A stretch of DNA of 64,000 nucleotides from an uncultured Hyphomicrobiales bacterium (lineage in GTDB: Bacteria; Pseudomonadota; Alphaproteobacteria; Rhizobiales; Ancalomicrobiaceae). The position numbers and the translations under genes are program-made. The stretch is taken from assembly GCA_903930435.1 (NCBI GenBank), contig CAIYYN010000062.1, positions 1-64,000 on the forward strand, in the 5' to 3' direction. Below the pieces are notes generated by a model. The model was given only the letters and a program-made list of their open reading frames with translations, ran no database searches and was not told where the DNA came from. Positions 39,296 through 48,410 of this stretch are shown one piece after another; positions within the stretch are counted from its first letter, which is position 1, and every line of letters begins with the position of its first letter.

Positions 39296-41296
39296 CTACT
39301 CCGCTGCCACGGGGGTGAGTTGACCACGCCGACGTGCATCCGATTTTGCCGCTGGTACCGGTGCCCCAATCCGCAGGCGGCGATCCGCAAGCGACATGAG
39401 ACCACCAAGCGCCATGACAATGGCACCGAGCCAAATCAGGGTAACGAGCGGTTTCCAGTAGATCCGGACAGCCGAGCCACCGCTTGGATCCGCTTCACCG
39501 AGCGCGAGATAAAGCTGGGAAAACCAGAATGTCGAGATGGCGGTCTCAGATGTTCCCATCCTGCGGGCTTGGTACTGCCGACGGGTCGGCTCCATGCTGG
39601 TGACGACCACACCGCCCTGCAGGACAGAAAAATGCGACGCATTTTCCGTGTAATTGGGACCGTTGCGATGGAGGATACCGTCCAGTCGCAGGTCGTATTG
39701 CGCAATCTGGACGCTGTCGCCTGGCTTCATGACCAGAATGCGTTCCTGGTTCCAGGAACTCTCCGCAACGACGCCAAGCACCGTCATTCCAAGCCCGAAA
39801 TGCGCGATGGCCATGCCCCAGCTTGAGCGTGGCATGCCGAGAGCGCGCCTCAGACTTGTCGCCAAAGGCAATGAGAACAGCTTAACTCGATGGGCGACCT
39901 CGACAACACTTCCCGCCATCACCCAGACGGCAACGCCAACACCCAACGACGGCAGGATCGCTGCGGCCATTGGCCACCAGACAAGGAGGAGAGTGACGAT
40001 AGCAATTGCTGCTGCTCCCCAGAGACGCTGTGTAGCTCCGATCAGATCACCGCGTTTCCAGGCCAGCATCGGACCGAGGGGAACTGCGACCAGCAAGACC
40101 GAGATGAAAATACCAAACACCAGATTGAAGAAGGGCGGGCCAACCGTGATCTTCGAGCCAGTGACGACTTCAAACAGTAGCGGATAGAGCGTGCCAACGA
40201 GAACAACGGCGCACGAGACTGTCAAAAACAGATTGTTGAAGACCAGGGCACCTTCCCGACTGATCGGCGCGAACAAGCCACCTGCCGTCAGACCTGCTGC
40301 CCGCCACGCAAACAGCGAGAGCGATCCACCGATGAAGATGACGAGAATGGCGAGGATAAAGACGCCGCGTGCCGGATCGGTCGCGAACGCATGAACCGAC
40401 GTCAACACACCGGATCGGACAAGGAATGTGCCGAGGAGCGACAGCGAGAAAGCCAGAATCGCCAGCAGGATCGTCCACACCTTCAGAGCATCACGCTTTT
40501 CCATCACGATCGCTGAATGCAACAGCGCTGTTCCGGCAAGCCACGGCATGAACGAGGCATTTTCAACCGGATCCCAAAACCACCAGCCGCCCCAACCAAG
40601 TTCGTAATAGGCCCAATAGGACCCCATTGCGATACCGAGGGTCAGGAAGATCCAGGCCGCCAGCGACCAGGGACGAACCCAGCGCGCCCAGGCAGCGTCA
40701 ATTCGCCCCTCGATGAGCGCAGCAATCGCAAATGAAAACGAGATCGAGAATCCGACATAGCCTAGGTAGAGCAACGGCGGATGGATCGCGAGCCCGATAT
40801 CCTGAAGGACCGGATTGAGATCATTGCCTTCCATCGGTGCCGGCCAGACACGCTGGAACGGGTTCGATGTCATCAGGATGAAGAGGTAAAAAGCGCTGGC
40901 GATCCAGGCCTGAACTGCCAGCACGTTGGCTTTCAACGTCCGGGGCAAGTTACGCCCGAACAAGGCAACCAGTGCGCCAAACAAGGCGAGGATAAACACC
41001 CAAAGGAGCATCGACCCTTCGTGGTTTCCCCACACGCCTGTGATCTTGTACAGGAGCGGTTTGAGCGAATGGGAGTTCTCAACCACATTGACGACCGAGA
41101 AATCCGACTGAACATGCGCATAAATCAGACTGGCAGCGGCGATTGCGACAAACAGAAACTGCCCCAAAGCGCCGGGCACCGCCATCGCCATCAGGCTGGC
41201 ATCGCGCGTTTTGGACCCCCAGATCGGCACGACGGACTGCACCAGCGCAAGCGCAAAAGCCAGGACGAGTGCATAGTGGCCAATTTCGACGATCAT
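39296..41296 (-). CDS. ccmF: Cytochrome c heme lyase subunit CcmF (CycK)
   Basis: This 666-residue multi-spanning protein ligates heme to apocytochrome c together with CcmH and CcmI. The WWD heme-handling motif is visible as GWGGWWFWDPVENASFMPWL, with conserved flanking sequences (LLYKITGVWGNHEGSMLLW; IHPPLLYLGYVGF). The start is set at 41296 (MIVEIGHYALVLAFAL) because AAGGAA lies seven bases upstream; the longer frame to 41356 would overlap ccmE. It is part of the ccmIEFH operon. Confidence 0.96.
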   Translation of the reverse strand: MIVEIGHYALVLAFALALVQSVVPIWGSKTRDASLMAMAVPGALGQFLFVAIAAASLIYAHVQSDFSVVNVVENSHSLKPLLYKITGVWGNHEGSMLLWVFILALFGALVALFGRNLPRTLKANVLAVQAWIASAFYLFILMTSNPFQRVWPAPMEGNDLNPVLQDIGLAIHPPLLYLGYVGFSISFSFAIAALIEGRIDAAWARWVRPWSLAAWIFLTLGIAMGSYWAYYELGWGGWWFWDPVENASFMPWLAGTALLHSAIVMEKRDALKVWTILLAILAFSLSLLGTFLVRSGVLTSVHAFATDPARGVFILAILVIFIGGSLSLFAWRAAGLTAGGLFAPISREGALVFNNLFLTVSCAVVLVGTLYPLLFEVVTGSKITVGPPFFNLVFGIFISVLLVAVPLGPMLAWKRGDLIGATQRLWGAAAIAIVTLLLVWWPMAAAILPSLGVGVAVWVMAGSVVEVAHRVKLFSLPLATSLRRALGMPRSSWGMAIAHFGLGMTVLGVVAESSWNQERILVMKPGDSVQIAQYDLRLDGILHRNGPNYTENASHFSVLQGGVVVTSMEPTRRQYQARRMGTSETAISTFWFSQLYLALGEADPSGGSAVRIYWKPLVTLIWLGAIVMALGGLMSLADRRLRIGAPVPAAKSDARRRGQLTPVAAE

Positions 41297-41325
41297 AACG
41301 TTTCCTTCGGAAGGCGCTGCCGCCA

Positions 41326-41775
41326 TCATTTGCCGGTCGTCGCTTCGCCCTTCCACTGACCCGACTTTTTCAAGGCGTCCGCGACTTCCTTTGGCATATA
41401 GCGCTCATCGTGCTTGGCCAAGACCGTCTCAGCCTTGAAGACACCATTTGTTTCAAATGTTCCCTCGGCAACAACGCCCTGACCCTCACGAAACAGATCG
41501 GGCAAAATGCCGACGAAGACAACCGGTACCTTGTTGGAATTGTCCGTGACGGCAAAACTGACCTTGGCGTCACTATCGCGCACGACACTGCCGACTTCAA
41601 CAAGTCCCCCGAGCCTGATCCTCGATCCGGGCAACGGATGATGGGCAGCGACATCTGACGGCGAATTGAAAAAGACGATCTTGTCCGTCAGCCCGTAGAG
41701 GACGAGTGCACCAGCCGCCGCGATCACGATGCCGGCGGTCAGGATCAGGGTCAGTCGACGTTGCTTGCGGGTCAT
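41326..41775 (-). CDS. ccmE: Cytochrome c maturation heme chaperone CcmE (CycJ)
   Basis: The 149-residue periplasmic chaperone binds heme covalently through His122 in the KHDERYMP motif, with Tyr126 as axial ligand. An N-terminal anchor ([24 protein letters not shown]) and the OB-fold stretch [11 protein letters not shown] are visible. The start MTRKQRR at 41775 is the family start; codons upstream to 41829 overlap ccmI. Confidence 0.95.
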   Translation of the reverse strand: MTRKQRRLTLILTAGIVIAAAGALVLYGLTDKIVFFNSPSDVAAHHPLPGSRIRLGGLVEVGSVVRDSDAKVSFAVTDNSNKVPVVFVGILPDLFREGQGVVAEGTFETNGVFKAETVLAKHDERYMPKEVADALKKSGQWKGEATTGK

Positions 41776-41806
41776 TGTGAAATCGATCCGATATCGGGCA
41801 CTCGTA

Positions 41807-42931
41807 TCATTGCGGCATATCCAGTCCACCGACCAGTAGCATCAATTCAGCGGAAGCGGCCTGATTAGTCTCAAAGGCGGCTCGGGCCTTTTCATAGGTC
41901 ACCTTGGCCTCGCCAGTCCGTCCGAGGACAAGGTAGGACTTGATCAGCCGTGCCCACTCCTCGGGAGTTCCACCTTCCGTATCAAGGCGCTCCCGCAGGC
42001 GCTGAACCATCGACTGGATCATCGAAGGTCCAGTGACGGCGGGGCCGCTCGCACCACCTGAACCGGGCACGGGTTGAATCTGTGATCCGGTTTCCTTGGC
42101 CAGCTCTGCTTCAACCGTCTCCAGTTCCTTGCGCGCAGCCTTCACCCACGGCTCGTAACCACGCCCGGTGGCAATGACCGCCTTCCAGGCTGCGACCGAA
42201 TCCGCAAGTCGCCCATCCTGAGAGAGTGCCAGCGCCAGATACATCTTGGGCAGCGGCAAATTCGGTTCCAACGCGCTCGCCCGCTCGAAGGCAGCCCGCG
42301 CCTCGGACGTCACCACGCCCTGGGCGTTCGCCGTCAATGCCTCACCCAATCCAGCCTCGCGGCGAGCGTCAGATCCACCAAGCCGGATCGCATTCTGAAA
42401 GGCGGTCACCGCATCCGCATACCGCCCCATGCGCGCATAAATCGGGCCTGCAACATCCCAGCCCTTCAAATCGTCGGGATTGGTAGCAAGCCGTTCATCA
42501 AGACGGGCGATCAGGTCTTCCGGCGATTGTTGCTCCAATGCCGTCGTCTTTCGCGCGGCGAGAGGCTGATCCGTCATGGAGGGGCTGCCCAGGTCGAGAT
42601 AGATACCGATCGTGATCGCAGGCATGGCGAGCAGGATGATTGCTCCAACCAGCAGATGCGCGCGCTTCGACCCATTCACCGTCACGGCACCGCTGGACTC
42701 ATCGGCCCGCAAAATGCGTCGACTGATTTCGGTTTTGGCAGCTTCAGCTTCGGACGGGCCGATCAGGCCCAACTTGACATCACGATCAACTTCCTTGAGC
42801 TGATCTGCATAAACCGCGATATCGCCGCCACCCAATCCGGTGTCGAGCTGGCGTCGTCGCCAGATCGGAATCAGGACAATCGACGCGGCAAGCACGGTCA
42901 TGACTAAAAAAGCGATCCAGAGAGCCATCAT
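41807..42931 (-). CDS. ccmI: Cytochrome c maturation protein CcmI (CycH)
   Basis: The 374-residue protein starts with a membrane helix ([20 protein letters not shown]), a cytoplasmic loop ([35 protein letters not shown] within it) and a second helix ([20 protein letters not shown]). Periplasmic TPRs follow and hold apocytochrome for the heme lyase. It is the first gene of ccmIEFH. Either ATG of the ATGATG pair (42931 or 42928) could be the start. Confidence 0.92.
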   Translation of the reverse strand: MMALWIAFLVMTVLAASIVLIPIWRRRQLDTGLGGGDIAVYADQLKEVDRDVKLGLIGPSEAEAAKTEISRRILRADESSGAVTVNGSKRAHLLVGAIILLAMPAITIGIYLDLGSPSMTDQPLAARKTTALEQQSPEDLIARLDERLATNPDDLKGWDVAGPIYARMGRYADAVTAFQNAIRLGGSDARREAGLGEALTANAQGVVTSEARAAFERASALEPNLPLPKMYLALALSQDGRLADSVAAWKAVIATGRGYEPWVKAARKELETVEAELAKETGSQIQPVPGSGGASGPAVTGPSMIQSMVQRLRERLDTEGGTPEEWARLIKSYLVLGRTGEAKVTYEKARAAFETNQAASAELMLLVGGLDMPQ

Positions 42932-43049
42932 ATCCGCAATTCGCCAGCAGCGATGAACACGCTTGAACGTGCCACGCCATTTCCCGGCCAACCTGTTACC
43001 TATGGCCTGTGTTCTCAAGTAACGCTGTTGACTGCCGCTTTCAACCAGA

Positions 43050-43081
43050 GAACACGCCAATCAAATGCGAATGGCGTGTTC
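43050..43081. terminator. Perfect hairpin between a hypothetical gene and ccmI
   Basis: GAACACGCCA (43050-43059) and TGGCGTGTTC (43072-43081) form a perfect ten-base stem. On the minus strand it lies 68 bases past the stop of the hypothetical gene and 119 bases before the ccmI start. No T-run follows on that strand, so it could be a terminator or a leader structure. The rest of the 218-base spacer 42932-43149 shows nothing else. Confidence 0.5.
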
Positions 43082-43149
43082 TTTGAACAAAAGATCGGGA
43101 GACAAAATCAGGCTTCGATTGCCCGGCTTCGCGACTGCTGTTGATTTGT

Positions 43150-44556
43150 TCAGCCAGCCTTGGTGGTCTTGTTGACCACGAGATCGCGACTTTTCCGCAT
43201 GACCGCCGCATAATCCTCGCCAAAGACAACAGCTGACATGCGGATTGCGGCATCGACCACTTTCAGGATTTCAGTCTTGTCGGGGGTGGTAATGGACTTG
43301 AAATCGGCCATGACCTTGGCGGTCACAACCTCGAGCGTCTGTTCGACGGGACGACGCAGTTTTGTCACCAGTTCATAGAGGGCCAGGCTATCGAGGGCAT
43401 TTCGTGCGTCGATCAGCAGCTTGGCGCTGTACTCGGCGTCAGCAGTGGCTTCAAGATCGAATTCGCTACCTGGTTCGATGCGTAGCGAGCGCCGGATAAG
43501 ACCCGGCAACGGCTCGATTTCGGCGGCGATGAGATCAGACATCTTCTTTCGCGCAGCGCCGAGCTGACGATGCCAGACAGGAACCTGATTCGGCTGGAGA
43601 ACAAGATCAAGCTGCCGGATCAGATCGTTGTATTCTCGCAGATCCTCAAGCGCCTTCAGACGGACCGAACGATCCTTGAGATGGCGTTCGAACCGGTGCA
43701 CCAGCAATTGCGCGGCGGAAATCACTCCATCGATCAATTTCGTATAGGGACTTGAGTGCAAGATCTTCGGATCGCTGCTGCCGGCGAGCGTTATCGCGAG
43801 CATGACAACGCTGGCAGGAGAAGCACAGCGTTGAACGAGGACGCTAGCCAAGAAAGCCGGATCAATTTGCTGGCCTTCAAGCGTCTTTTTCACCAGTTCA
43901 CTGACCGGACCAGCCTCCGACAATTCGAAGGCCGAGAGCGTCTTTGGCAACTGGCCAGAAAAATTGAGAAGCGCGCCTTCCTTCTGAAAGACGTAAATGG
44001 CGTCGGCAAAATCGAGAAACGCGATTTCGCTGCCGAGCTGGCCAACAACGCGCCGAACATCCTTTGAATTGAGATCACCGGACTGGATCAATTCCGAAAG
44101 TGTCGGCAACAGCTCGCGACGAAGTTTGCGAGCGATCTGAACGACATCCGGCTGCTGGTCGCTGGCACCGGACAAAAAGGCCTGCGAAAACAGACTAGGG
44201 GCAAGATCCCGAACGAGGTAAGTCCATATCTGGTCGAGCGAAGCCGCCTGGATCCGTGCCGCCATCTTGGGCGAAAAGCTGACCTCGCACACAAATGGCT
44301 GCAACGGCTGAAAGAATGCCTCGCGGATCTGCTCATCCCAAGGCAGGTCACTTTTGGGTACCTTGGGCGAAGCCGACGATACCGGATCAAAGGTCCCTGC
44401 TGCCTCTAGCGAGGCGAAAATTTTCTTGATGATATTGGCGGGATCGCTGTCGGCTTCCGCCGTCCGCATAGCTCGCATAAGCATCGACCGCGCCGCTGGC
44501 GACAAGGCCTCCATGTAGGCCCGCATCTTTGCTGTCAATAATCCCGGATCGGGCAT
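43150..44556 (-). CDS. Conserved hypothetical protein, mostly helical
   Basis: The 468-residue protein has no signal peptide, membrane segment or enzyme motif that I recognise. It is rich in predicted helix, with a central region of charged heptad-like sequence (HRFERHLKDRSVRLKALEDL). The position upstream of ccmI is noted, but no link to cytochrome maturation can be claimed. The composition matches that of its neighbours. The 181-base spacer 44557-44737 downstream of the lipoprotein stop shows no further feature. Confidence 0.7.
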   Translation of the reverse strand: MPDPGLLTAKMRAYMEALSPAARSMLMRAMRTAEADSDPANIIKKIFASLEAAGTFDPVSSASPKVPKSDLPWDEQIREAFFQPLQPFVCEVSFSPKMAARIQAASLDQIWTYLVRDLAPSLFSQAFLSGASDQQPDVVQIARKLRRELLPTLSELIQSGDLNSKDVRRVVGQLGSEIAFLDFADAIYVFQKEGALLNFSGQLPKTLSAFELSEAGPVSELVKKTLEGQQIDPAFLASVLVQRCASPASVVMLAITLAGSSDPKILHSSPYTKLIDGVISAAQLLVHRFERHLKDRSVRLKALEDLREYNDLIRQLDLVLQPNQVPVWHRQLGAARKKMSDLIAAEIEPLPGLIRRSLRIEPGSEFDLEATADAEYSAKLLIDARNALDSLALYELVTKLRRPVEQTLEVVTAKVMADFKSITTPDKTEILKVVDAAIRMSAVVFGEDYAAVMRKSRDLVVNKTTKAG

Positions 44557-44737
44557 ACCGCTCGCCCTTCAAGTTAACGCATGCATATTTTCTGTTTCTA
44601 CAGTGCGGCAATGTAGTTAAATTTTTGTGCAATACCGGACCATGTCAGCGCTATCTGCGAGCGGACGCATTCAATATTTGACTTGATTAATGACGATCCA
44701 AAACGGGCACCCGACCTCAACCGGCACAGCCCACGCG

Positions 44738-45169
44738 TCAGATCAATGCGCGCCAGCTGCCGTCAGGCTGGTGACAGGCTGTCTGCCGAAGGGTTTCCTG
44801 CCGTTCGCCGATCACGATGTGATGGACATAATCCCGGCAAGTATAATCGTTGACGCTATAGACAGGTCCCGGCGTAATCTCGCCAAAATGGCCTGTAGAG
44901 GGATTGCGCCATTGGGCTGCCCGACCGGCCTCTCCGGACTGCAATGTCGCGGCGAGTAACTCCGCAGAAATGAGCTTGTCCTTGTCATCCAGATCTTTTG
45001 CGGTGGTTGTGCCCGTTAAATTGCCAAGGATCGCCACTGCATCATTCGTGACGCGGCTGACCGGTGCAAGGCTAAGCAATCCGCCGTTTTCTCCGACCGG
45101 ATCCTTCGATGCACACCCTGCGAGCAAGCAAGCAACCAGAACTGATAGGCTGAATGATTTCATAGACAT
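44738..45169 (-). CDS. Lipoprotein of the RT0821/Lpp0805 surface-antigen type
   Basis: The 143-residue protein has a lipoprotein signal with lipobox LLAGC (Cys19). The C-terminal half (AAQWRNPSTGHFGEITP...YTCRDYVHHIVIGERQETLRQTACHQPDGSW) matches the RT0821/Lpp0805 family pattern with two conserved cysteines. These are outer-membrane-anchored proteins of unknown function. It lies 101 bases downstream of the sensor kinase gene on the same strand. Confidence 0.8.
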   Translation of the reverse strand: MSMKSFSLSVLVACLLAGCASKDPVGENGGLLSLAPVSRVTNDAVAILGNLTGTTTAKDLDDKDKLISAELLAATLQSGEAGRAAQWRNPSTGHFGEITPGPVYSVNDYTCRDYVHHIVIGERQETLRQTACHQPDGSWRALI

Positions 45170-45270
45170 AAATTGGCCAAATCTTGGACGTCGCTTTTAT
45201 CCTGTGGTGATCGGATGTTAGCACACTGAACATTTAAAAAGGGCAAAACTGTGCCTCCACACGATTTTAA

Positions 45271-46647
45271 TCACAGTGCGGGGAGAATGATCTCGCACCG
45301 GAGGCCGCCGATTGGCGAATCCGCGAGCTGGAATTTTCCGCCATATAACGTGGCAAGTTCTGTCACGATGGACAGGCCAAGACCTGTTCCCGGGACCGTC
45401 TCATCGAGCCGTTGACCACGTTTGACTGCTTCGACGCGCTTTTCTGGCGAGAGTCCGGGTCCATCATCGTCGACGTAAATCGTCATGAATCGTCGCTCGT
45501 CGCCTCTTGGTGCCGGCTCCAGCTGGGCTGTTACCATGACGCGACCGCGACACCATTTGCAGCCATTGTCCATGAGATTGCCGAGAATTTCTTCCAGATC
45601 CTGCTTCTCGCCACGAAAGCGGATTGCCTCCGGCAAATCAACATCCACGACCACGCCGCGACTTTCGTTTATCTTGCGCATGGCCCTTGCCAGCCGCTCG
45701 ACAACGGGCGACACATCCGTGACCACACCAATGACACGTCTCTGGGCAGCCATTCGAGCACGCTCGAGATGGTGATCGATATATTCGCGCATCAGGCCTG
45801 ATTGCTCCGCGATCCGACGCGCAAAGGGCACGTCGGCAGCACGGGCTTCGTTGGTGATGACCGCGAGCGGTGTCTTCAGCGCATGGGCAAGATTGCCCAC
45901 ATGGGTTCTGGCGCGATTCATTGTCTCGCCATTGGCCTCGATCAGCGCATTCATCTCATCGGCAAGCGGCTGAAGCTCCAGCGGAAAATTGCCTTCGAGG
46001 CGTTCACTCTCGCCCGCCCGGATTGCAAGCAAGGATTCCCGGATCCGTTCGATCGGCGAGAGACCAATCCGGACCTGAAAATAGGTTGTCATGACGAGGC
46101 CCACCCCGACCAGCGCCAGGATCAGGGCCGTCCGCGTGGAAAATGTGGTGATGTCATCGTTGAGTTCGCCTGCATTACCGGCCACGGCGAGCTTGTAGGA
46201 CATCGTGTCATCAAAGTTGATATCGCGTTCCAGAACGCGCAGTTCCTGATGATCTGGACCGTTTAAATAGGCCTTGACGACCCGGTCTGCGCCAGGTTGC
46301 GCTCCGAAATCTGTTGGAAACGCGAGGACTTCGCCGGTCAGCGATTTTGAGGAGCCCACGACACGCCCATCGTCCGCCCGTCTGAGGACCCAGTACCAGC
46401 CTGAAAGCGGCAGCTGGAACCTTGGCTCGCCTGCATTGGAAGGCTCATGGAACCCGGGCCCCAGGTCGGTTTGCTCCGCCATCGCCCCGATCAGGGTCTT
46501 CATGTAAACTTCCAGCCGTTCGTCAAAGGATCGTTCCACCGACCCACGATAGACGGCAATCAACACCGACCCGGCGGCGGCCAATGACAGCGCACTCCAG
46601 ATCGCTGCCAAGATAAAAAGCCGAAGCGCAAGCGAGCTAGCCTGCAT
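45271..46647 (-). CDS. PhoQ-type sensor histidine kinase
   Basis: The 458-residue kinase has two membrane helices (LRLFILAAIWSALSLAAAGSV and ALILALVGVGLVMTTYFQVRIG) around a periplasmic sensor. HAMP, HisKA with His255 in NLAHALKTPLAVITNEAR, and HATPase (VDDDGPGLSPE, GTGLGLSIV) follow. Its start overlaps the response regulator stop by 11 bases, so the pair is co-translated. With the pepSY gene upstream it resembles PhoPQ-like systems sensing the envelope; the signal is unknown. Confidence 0.9.
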   Translation of the reverse strand: MQASSLALRLFILAAIWSALSLAAAGSVLIAVYRGSVERSFDERLEVYMKTLIGAMAEQTDLGPGFHEPSNAGEPRFQLPLSGWYWVLRRADDGRVVGSSKSLTGEVLAFPTDFGAQPGADRVVKAYLNGPDHQELRVLERDINFDDTMSYKLAVAGNAGELNDDITTFSTRTALILALVGVGLVMTTYFQVRIGLSPIERIRESLLAIRAGESERLEGNFPLELQPLADEMNALIEANGETMNRARTHVGNLAHALKTPLAVITNEARAADVPFARRIAEQSGLMREYIDHHLERARMAAQRRVIGVVTDVSPVVERLARAMRKINESRGVVVDVDLPEAIRFRGEKQDLEEILGNLMDNGCKWCRGRVMVTAQLEPAPRGDERRFMTIYVDDDGPGLSPEKRVEAVKRGQRLDETVPGTGLGLSIVTELATLYGGKFQLADSPIGGLRCEIILPAL

Positions 46648-47308
46648 CGCTCGTCATGCCTACGGTGTAGCCGAGCCCTCGAATGGTCTGGATGATATCA
46701 ACACCCAGTTTGCGCCGAACGCGCCCGACAAACACTTCGATCGTATTGGAATCCCGATCAAAATCCTGATCATACAAATGTTCGACCAATTCGGTTCGCG
46801 ATACCACGCGACCGATGTGATGCATCAGGTAGGAAATCAGGCGCAGTTCGTGCGATGTCAGTTTCACGAGCGTGCCGTGGACCGTGACCCGACCGGCCTT
46901 GGTGTCGAGGCGAACCGGACCGCATTCAATTTCGTTCGATGCGTGTCCAGCCGAACGACGGACAAGCGCCCGAAGGCGTGCCAGTACTTCTTCCATGTGG
47001 AACGGTTTTGCCACGTAGTCGTCGGCACCCGCGTCGATACCGGCGACCTTATCGCTCCAGCGATCTCGGGCAGTCAGCAACAGCACTGGCATTTTCCGCC
47101 CGTCCTTGCGCCATTGCTCCAGCACTGACAGCCCATCCATTTTCGGCAGGCCAATATCGAGCACGACGGCATCATACGGCTCTGTATCGCCGAGGAAATG
47201 GCCTTCCTCGCCGTCACGCGCGCTGTCCACGGCGTAGCCTGCATCCTTGAGAGCCTCGACAAGCTGATTGTTCAGGTTCGGATCATCTTCAACGACAAGG
47301 AGACGCAA
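46637..47308 (-). CDS. OmpR/PhoP-family response regulator
   Basis: This 223-residue regulator has the receiver domain with EDD (7-9) and Asp51 (VVLDIGLP), and a winged-helix domain (TSHELRLISYLMHHIGRVVSRTEL...NTIEVFVGRVRRKLG). The TTG at 47308 is chosen: CGGGAG lies eight bases upstream and the protein then starts MRLLVVEDDP with standard numbering. An ATG at 47332 and a TTG at 47371 that overlaps the pepSY stop (TTGA) are alternatives. It is the middle gene of the pepSY-regulator-kinase operon. Confidence 0.9.
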   Translation of the reverse strand: MRLLVVEDDPNLNNQLVEALKDAGYAVDSARDGEEGHFLGDTEPYDAVVLDIGLPKMDGLSVLEQWRKDGRKMPVLLLTARDRWSDKVAGIDAGADDYVAKPFHMEEVLARLRALVRRSAGHASNEIECGPVRLDTKAGRVTVHGTLVKLTSHELRLISYLMHHIGRVVSRTELVEHLYDQDFDRDSNTIEVFVGRVRRKLGVDIIQTIRGLGYTVGMTSDAG

Positions 47309-47367
47309 GGGCTTAACTCCCGGAGCTATCATGGATTTTAACCACTGCTGGACGCAGCGATCTTGAG

Positions 47368-47682
47368 TCAATGATCACCGTATACCAATTCGCCCGAACG
47401 CGCATCGACTGTCACGCGTCGGACCGTTCCCTCGGAGGTCAATATGGTCACACGATAGGCCAGCTTGCCGTCACGGTGGCACAGATCGGCCTTTACGATG
47501 TCGCCCCGCAGTTTATGGCTGATATCGGCGAGCCGCAACGCCTGGCCAGCGACCAAAGCTTCCTGGATTCCTGCAGCGCCGAGGCAGGCGCTGTCGGCAA
47601 GTGCAGGCGCAGAAAAAGCGGCTGGTGCCTGCGCCAACAGGAACAGCGTCACGACGGAACTGAGAAGGCAGATCTGTTTCAT
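47368..47682 (-). CDS. Exported PepSY-domain protein
   Basis: The 104-residue protein has a signal peptide (MKQICLLSSVVTLFLLAQAP) and a single PepSY-like domain ending in YRVTILTSEGTVRRVTVDARSGELV. Small PepSY proteins are often found beside PhoPQ-type systems and may modulate the kinase or envelope proteases. It is first in the operon with the downstream regulator and kinase genes. Confidence 0.85.
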   Translation of the reverse strand: MKQICLLSSVVTLFLLAQAPAAFSAPALADSACLGAAGIQEALVAGQALRLADISHKLRGDIVKADLCHRDGKLAYRVTILTSEGTVRRVTVDARSGELVYGDH

Positions 47683-47748
47683 GGCGTCAAATTAGGGCAA
47701 ATCCACTGAACTGAAGATGAACGTTTTGCACGCTACGCCTCGTTCCAA

Positions 47749-48027
47749 CTAATTTTGACGCGCGTCGGCCCCATGTGTTCTGAACTCATTTGGGCAAAGC
47801 GCTTTGTAACTGGCGTTATGGCTCCGGATTTGGCGGATCGTCGCATCCGTATCATGCGATGACCAGGCGATAGGACGAAAGCCTGCACAGGCCAATTCCG
47901 CGACGTCTCCCGGCGCGGCTGAGCTATCAATCACGCTTGAACCCGTCATCGTCGCGCAGGCGTTCAGGGTGCATATCGATATCAAGCTCAACGCGATCAC
48001 GTGCGGCCTGAGATCTCCGGATCGCAT
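47749..48027 (-). CDS. Rz1-like outer-membrane lipoprotein (o-spanin candidate)
   Basis: The 92-residue product has a lipoprotein signal ending in the lipobox LNAC, then a short mature part with the phage-associated pattern AWSSHDTDATIRQIRSHN. Its ATG has an excellent AGGAGGT site seven bases upstream, lying inside the preceding gene. The first 101 bases overlap that gene in another frame, the arrangement seen for lambda Rz/Rz1. An o-spanin would link to the inner-membrane partner and fuse the membranes at the last step of lysis. The assignment rests on position, overlap and lipobox, not on clear homology. Confidence 0.65.
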   Translation of the reverse strand: MRSGDLRPHVIALSLISICTLNACATMTGSSVIDSSAAPGDVAELACAGFRPIAWSSHDTDATIRQIRSHNASYKALCPNEFRTHGADARQN

Positions 48028-48157
48028 CGTTTACCTCCTGAAGTTTCTGGCTCCAAGCCGCCTTGGTCGCAAGGTTGATCAACTGGCGTTCATGCAACCA
48101 GTTCGTGAGGGTGGCGGCAATCGCCGCCACCGACTGCAAGATCCCGAGCACGCTCAT
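47927..48157 (-). CDS. Rz-like inner-membrane protein (i-spanin candidate)
   Basis: This 76-residue protein has an N-terminal hydrophobic segment (VLGILQSVAAIAATLTNWL) and a charged helical tail (KLQEVNDAIRRSQAARDRVELDID), fitting a small i-spanin. It begins three bases after the holin-like gene, and its 3' part contains the whole start region of the Rz1-like gene. It is shorter than lambda Rz (about 153 residues). It could also be a second small membrane protein of the holin type. Confidence 0.6.
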   Translation of the reverse strand: MSVLGILQSVAAIAATLTNWLHERQLINLATKAAWSQKLQEVNDAIRRSQAARDRVELDIDMHPERLRDDDGFKRD

Positions 48158-48160
48158 CTT

Positions 48161-48388
48161 TCAGGCAATCTTGTGGGTGGCTTTGATGCGCCCCCAGATG
48201 GCGAAGATGCTGCCGCCAATCACGATCAACTGATCCGCAATGTCGTAGAGCTGGCCGAAGAGATCGAGTGCCTGAGCCTGATCGGATGGCGAAATGGTAT
48301 AGCCAATCACGCTGGACAGGCTGGCGACCAGCGATAGGCCGGCACCCCACGCGGTTTTGGAAAATAAGATGCTCTTTGTCTGATCCAT
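48161..48388 (-). CDS. Holin-like small membrane protein
   Basis: The 75-residue protein has two hydrophobic segments (WGAGLSLVASLSSVIGYTI and LIVIGGSIFAIWGRIKA) and a basic C-terminus (KATHKIA). The SKTxWG start and the xxGRIKATxxI end are a pattern I know from phage-encoded holin-like proteins. The ATG at 48388 is preferred because GGAG lies six bases upstream; an ATG at 48400 lacks this. It stands between the RlpA-like and Rz-like genes as expected for a lysis cassette. Confidence 0.75.
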   Translation of the reverse strand: MDQTKSILFSKTAWGAGLSLVASLSSVIGYTISPSDQAQALDLFGQLYDIADQLIVIGGSIFAIWGRIKATHKIA

Positions 48389-48410
48389 GACAGGCTCCAT
48401 GTTGGAAGGG

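Noticed and set aside
47683-47748. Attachment site at the left end of the phage-like cluster
   Set aside because: No tRNA gene and no repeat matching another part of the window; the right end is not visible.
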